DNA of 64,000 nt, from positions 9,549,001 to 9,613,000 of the forward strand of contig NZ_CP030050.1 of the NCBI RefSeq assembly GCF_015291705.1, written 5' to 3'. Position 1 is the first letter of the stretch, and each line of letters opens with the position of its first letter. Made by a program: the position numbers and the translations under genes. Source of the stretch: Bradyrhizobium arachidis (GTDB lineage Bacteria; Pseudomonadota; Alphaproteobacteria; Rhizobiales; Xanthobacteraceae). Below, piece by piece: positions 61,018 through 64,000 of the stretch. Under the pieces are notes generated by a model. It did no database searches. It saw nothing but the letters and a program-made list of their open reading frames with translations, and had not been told where the DNA came from.

Positions 61018-63309
61018 TCACCAGCGGTAGCCGAGCGTTGCGATGACGGTCAGCGGCGCGCCGCGGTAGCAATATCCGACCTGGCACGTGGTGTAGTGCA
61101 GATTGAACAGGTTCTTCGCGTTGACCTGGAACTGAAGTCCCTTCAGCTCCTTCGCCGCCTGGCCGAAATCATATTTCAGCGCCGCGTCGACCAGGGTCAC
61201 CGAGCTGTTCTTGAACGTGTTGGCGTCGTCGCCATAGCTCCAGGACATGTAGCGCACACCAGTGCCGACGCTCAATCCCGCGAACGGGCCGGCCAGCGGC
61301 AGGGCGTAATTGCCCCAGAGCGTCACGGTATGCGGAGGATTGCCCGAGGGAAACTTGCCGACCAGCGAGCTGTCGCCGGCCTGCTTGGTCACCATGTCGA
61401 GATAGGTGTAGGACGAGGTGATGTCGAAGCCATTGCCGAGGCTCGCGAGCCCCTGCAATTCGAAGCCGCGGCTTTGAATCTCGCCGCGCTGGACCGTCAC
61501 GCCCGTGCCGGTCGTGACCAGGCCGCCATCCTGGGTCAGGTCGAAGACCGCAGCCGTGATGAAGCTCCGCGTCCCCTGCGGCTGATACTTGACGCCGATC
61601 TCGGTCTGCTTGCCCGTGGTCGGCTTGAAGAAGGCGCCCGACGGATCGACGCCGAGATTGGGAAAGAACGACGTCGAATAGGCGACGTAGGGCGCAACTC
61701 CGGAATCGAACACATAGGTCAGCCCGGCTCGCCCGCTATAGGCCTGATCGGACTGCGTCTGATGGGTCAGCGCGAACAGATCCTCGCCCGTGGTGCGGAC
61801 CCAGTCGCTGCGGCCGCTTAGTGTCAGGATCCAATGGTCGAGCTTGGCCTGGTCCTGGACGTAGACGCCGGATTGGGTCTGCCGCTGGGCTGTGGAGGAC
61901 GAGATTGCGGGATCGGGAATGGATTCCGGCGCATAGACCGGCGCGGCCAGATTGAGCGAGGAAACGCCGAAGCCGAAGCCCTGCTTGTCGTTGAACGTCG
62001 ACGCGGTGTAGTCGGTGCCGACCAGGAGGGTGTGCTGCACGGGGCCGGTGGAAAGCTTCGCCTCGACCTGGTTGTCGATGATGGCCGATTGCAGCGTGTC
62101 GTGGACGTAGCCGGTGTAGCGTGAGACCACGTCGCCCACGGGAGCGCCGAGAAAGCCCACGTAGCGGGTGACTGCATCGACATCGACGTAGCGGAATTTC
62201 TGACGAACGGTGACGGCGTTGTTGAACGCGTGCTCGAACAGATAGCCCACGCGTCCCTGCTCCTGGTCCAGGGAGTTGTAGGATGGACTGCCGGTGAAGA
62301 TGTCGGTCGTCGTCCCTGTCCCCGTCGAGTAGGTGAACATGGATCCGGGCGTCTTCGATTTCTGGTAGGCGCCGAGAACCGTCAGGGTCGTCGATTGATC
62401 CGGCTTCCAGGTGACGGCGGGAGCGACATAGACACGATTGTCCTTGCCGCCGGGCACGAACACGTCGGCGTCGCGTACCACGCCGGTCAGCCGATAGGAA
62501 AATTGGCCGCCAGGATCGACCGGACCCGACAGATCGAAATTGCCCTGAACGCGATCACGGTCGCCGAACAGCGTCTGCACCTCGTGGAACGGTTGGCTGG
62601 TCGGCAGCTTGCTCTGCAGGTCGATCAATCCACCGGGCGAGCCGAGGCCATAGAGCGCCGAGCTCGGCCCGCGCACCACCGTGATGCTGTCGACGCCGTA
62701 AGGCTCGGTCTTGAACACGCCGAGACCGGCCCCGACGAGGCGTAAGCCGTCGAGATAGATGCCGTTGTAGGTGATGTCGAAGCCGCGGATCGAGATAGCG
62801 TCGAAGCGTGGATCGTAGCCGGCGGCATCGATGCGGACGCCCGGCTCATAGCCGACCGCTTCCGTCAGCGTCTGCACGGCGCGGTCGTTGAGCTCCTTGC
62901 GCGTCACGACCGAGATCGACTGTGGCGTCTCGAGCAATGGCGTGTTGGTCTTCGTGCCTGCGGAACTGCTGTTCGCCACATAGCTGTGCTCGCTCGACGC
63001 GTTGCCGCGACCGGCATCGCCCTCGCGCGGGTCCGGATTTCTGGCTGGGCCGGAGCCGGCATTGCGCTGTGCCGCGACGCGGCCGCGCTGCGATTGCGAC
63101 GTGCGCTGTGAAGACTGGGCACGCGGACGCGGCTGGCTCGGTGCCTCCACCGTGACCGGCGGCAATGTCGCCGCCGTCTGACCCGAATTGGCCGTCGAGA
63201 CCTGTGCGGCCGACGGGGCCGCGTGCAGGAGCATTCCCAGGCCGGCCGCTCCCAGACCAGTTCTCACCATCCATTCCCAGCCGAGCGTCTGGCCGTCGTT
63301 CCGCTTCAT
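61018..63309 (-). CDS. TonB-dependent siderophore receptor
   Basis: 763 residues. Signal region TGLGAAGLGMLLHAAPSAAQ, then a disordered stretch, the plug domain (ETPQSISVVTRKELNDRAVQTLTEAVGYEPGVRID; VVRGPSSALYGLGSPGGLIDLQSK), and a 22-strand beta barrel ending in the aromatic GYRW. The FpvA/FhuE-like plug fits ferric hydroxamate or catecholate uptake. The upstream AraC/PchR-like regulator on the same strand suggests siderophore-dependent control. A TGTTCGAACA palindrome lies at 63328-63337 before the start. Confidence 0.95.
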   Translation of the reverse strand: MKRNDGQTLGWEWMVRTGLGAAGLGMLLHAAPSAAQVSTANSGQTAATLPPVTVEAPSQPRPRAQSSQRTSQSQRGRVAAQRNAGSGPARNPDPREGDAGRGNASSEHSYVANSSSAGTKTNTPLLETPQSISVVTRKELNDRAVQTLTEAVGYEPGVRIDAAGYDPRFDAISIRGFDITYNGIYLDGLRLVGAGLGVFKTEPYGVDSITVVRGPSSALYGLGSPGGLIDLQSKLPTSQPFHEVQTLFGDRDRVQGNFDLSGPVDPGGQFSYRLTGVVRDADVFVPGGKDNRVYVAPAVTWKPDQSTTLTVLGAYQKSKTPGSMFTYSTGTGTTTDIFTGSPSYNSLDQEQGRVGYLFEHAFNNAVTVRQKFRYVDVDAVTRYVGFLGAPVGDVVSRYTGYVHDTLQSAIIDNQVEAKLSTGPVQHTLLVGTDYTASTFNDKQGFGFGVSSLNLAAPVYAPESIPDPAISSSTAQRQTQSGVYVQDQAKLDHWILTLSGRSDWVRTTGEDLFALTHQTQSDQAYSGRAGLTYVFDSGVAPYVAYSTSFFPNLGVDPSGAFFKPTTGKQTEIGVKYQPQGTRSFITAAVFDLTQDGGLVTTGTGVTVQRGEIQSRGFELQGLASLGNGFDITSSYTYLDMVTKQAGDSSLVGKFPSGNPPHTVTLWGNYALPLAGPFAGLSVGTGVRYMSWSYGDDANTFKNSSVTLVDAALKYDFGQAAKELKGLQFQVNAKNLFNLHYTTCQVGYCYRGAPLTVIATLGYRW

Positions 63310-63413
63310 CGTCTTCCCCGAGCTCCGTGTTCGAACAACCGGGGAGTAACCAGATCGGGGCAGCCGCCGCCTTTGCGCGCGCGCAAATCACCTTTGATCG
63401 CGCGTGGAGGCTT

Positions 63414-64000
63414 TCAAGTCTGCTGACAGCGGCTCGGCGAATAGCCAAAGCGCCTGCGGAAGGCCGTCGCGAAATTTGCCGGATGGGCATAGCCAACCCG
63501 ATAGGCCGCCTCGGTGACCGACAGACGCTGGCGAATCAGGAGGGCACGCGCGGCATCGAGCCGCTGGCCCCTCAGATAGTCGATTGCGCTGACGCCGTAA
63601 GCCATCTGGAATTTCTGGTTGAAGGACCGGCGGCTGAGCCCTGCGCTCCGCGCCAGCTCGTCGATGCTCCAGGGGTAGGCGAGATCGGCGTCCATCCGCT
63701 CCTTCACCGATTGCAACCGCATCCGCTGGAGGTCGGCTGCCGGATCGACCGCAATCCGGCCGCGCTCGCCGAACAAGGCGTGGACGACGATCTCGGCCGC
63801 ATGCGCCGACCGCAGCAATTGCGCGGCGTTTCCAGCGACCGGCGGCGAGAACATCTCGGCTGCAACGGCCTGTATGCGCGCAGACGCCGCCAAAGCGACG
63901 GTGGCTGTATCCGACCCGTCGCTCGCGAACAGCGCTCGAAACTCGTCCCCGAGTCCAAGCTCGTCGATGGAGGCCCGGGGAAGCGCCAGGCCGATCGCAG
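63414..64000 (-). CDS. AraC/PchR-like transcriptional regulator (3' part)
   Basis: The frame is open to the window edge; about 195 C-terminal residues are visible. The two AraC HTH motifs are clear: WSIDELARSAGLSRRSFNQKFQMAYG and RLSVTEAAYRVGYAHPANFATAFRRRFGYSPSRCQ. The region before (AAEIVVHALFGERGR) matches the PchR class that binds ferric siderophore. It lies just upstream of the TonB receptor on the same strand, so it most likely controls it. The start is outside the window. Confidence 0.9.
   Translation of the reverse strand, partial: AIGLALPRASIDELGLGDEFRALFASDGSDTATVALAASARIQAVAAEMFSPPVAGNAAQLLRSAHAAEIVVHALFGERGRIAVDPAADLQRMRLQSVKERMDADLAYPWSIDELARSAGLSRRSFNQKFQMAYGVSAIDYLRGQRLDAARALLIRQRLSVTEAAYRVGYAHPANFATAFRRRFGYSPSRCQQT

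Overview
The window is a GC-rich, densely coded chromosome segment of an alphaproteobacterium. Protein style (Bug and SsuA-like uptake systems, benzoyl-CoA epoxidase genes, SARP/TPR regulators, many acyl-CoA enzymes) and dispersed palindromic repeats of rhizobial type suggest Bradyrhizobium or a close relative. This is inference from family content; no rRNA or other marker is present. No transposase, integrase, phage gene or CRISPR array was found. One tRNA (Arg, anticodon CCT) is present.

Layout. 1-3.4 kb: the end of a benzoate-CoA ligase-type gene, then a gentisate ring-cleavage module (gentisate 1,2-dioxygenase divergent from a zeta-type GST isomerase and a MarR regulator). 3.5-8.6 kb: an SsuABC-type ABC importer in one run with an FAD-dependent oxidoreductase, divergent from a LysR gene. 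8.8-14.4 kb: small secreted protein, enoyl-CoA hydratase, ketopantoate-reductase-like protein, alpha/beta hydrolase, LCAD-like acyl-CoA dehydrogenase and a permuted NlpC/P60 protein. 14.4-16.9 kb: LysR divergent from a DoxX-DsrE-TlpA redox operon. 16.9-21.7 kb: amidohydrolase, catalase, HD-domain protein, GlxA-type regulator, tRNA-Arg.

21.9-29.2 kb is the least ordinary part: a haem peroxidase of the animal type followed by an unrecognised 166-residue protein, facing a SARP/BTAD-TPR regulator and a YcaO-domain protein, then a cyclase-domain protein. 29.3-31.3 kb: Bug binding protein, cupin and RraA-like aldolase. 31.4-33.7 kb: a two-gene unit of a DUF1353 protein and a membrane-anchored caspase-like peptidase, preceded by a near-ideal CRP-type site. 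33.8-42.9 kb: acyl-CoA ligase, small envelope proteins, a second ketopantoate-reductase-like protein, YidB- and GlsB-like proteins, an SDR, and a paired acyl-CoA dehydrogenase/hydratase operon resembling pim-type genes.

43.1-50.6 kb is an aerobic benzoyl-CoA (box) cluster: boxB, boxC, DUF309 protein, alpha/beta hydrolase, benzoate-CoA ligase, and divergent boxR. No boxA is in the window. A TGCA-N6-TGCA operator overlaps a plausible boxC promoter. 50.8-54.4 kb: group II truncated haemoglobin, transglutaminase-like protein, CPA2 antiporter, PRC-barrel protein. 54.5-60.3 kb: IclR regulator divergent from a one-component Rieske oxygenase and a glutamine-synthetase-like enzyme, then an MFS exporter with its MarR regulator. 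60.5-64 kb: small secreted protein, TonB-dependent siderophore receptor, and the 3' part of an AraC/PchR-like regulator.

Overall the window looks like a catabolic and stress accessory region: aromatic acids are taken up or activated as CoA thioesters, cleaved through gentisate or benzoyl-CoA epoxide routes, and funnelled through acyl-CoA dehydrogenases and hydratases, each unit having its own local regulator.
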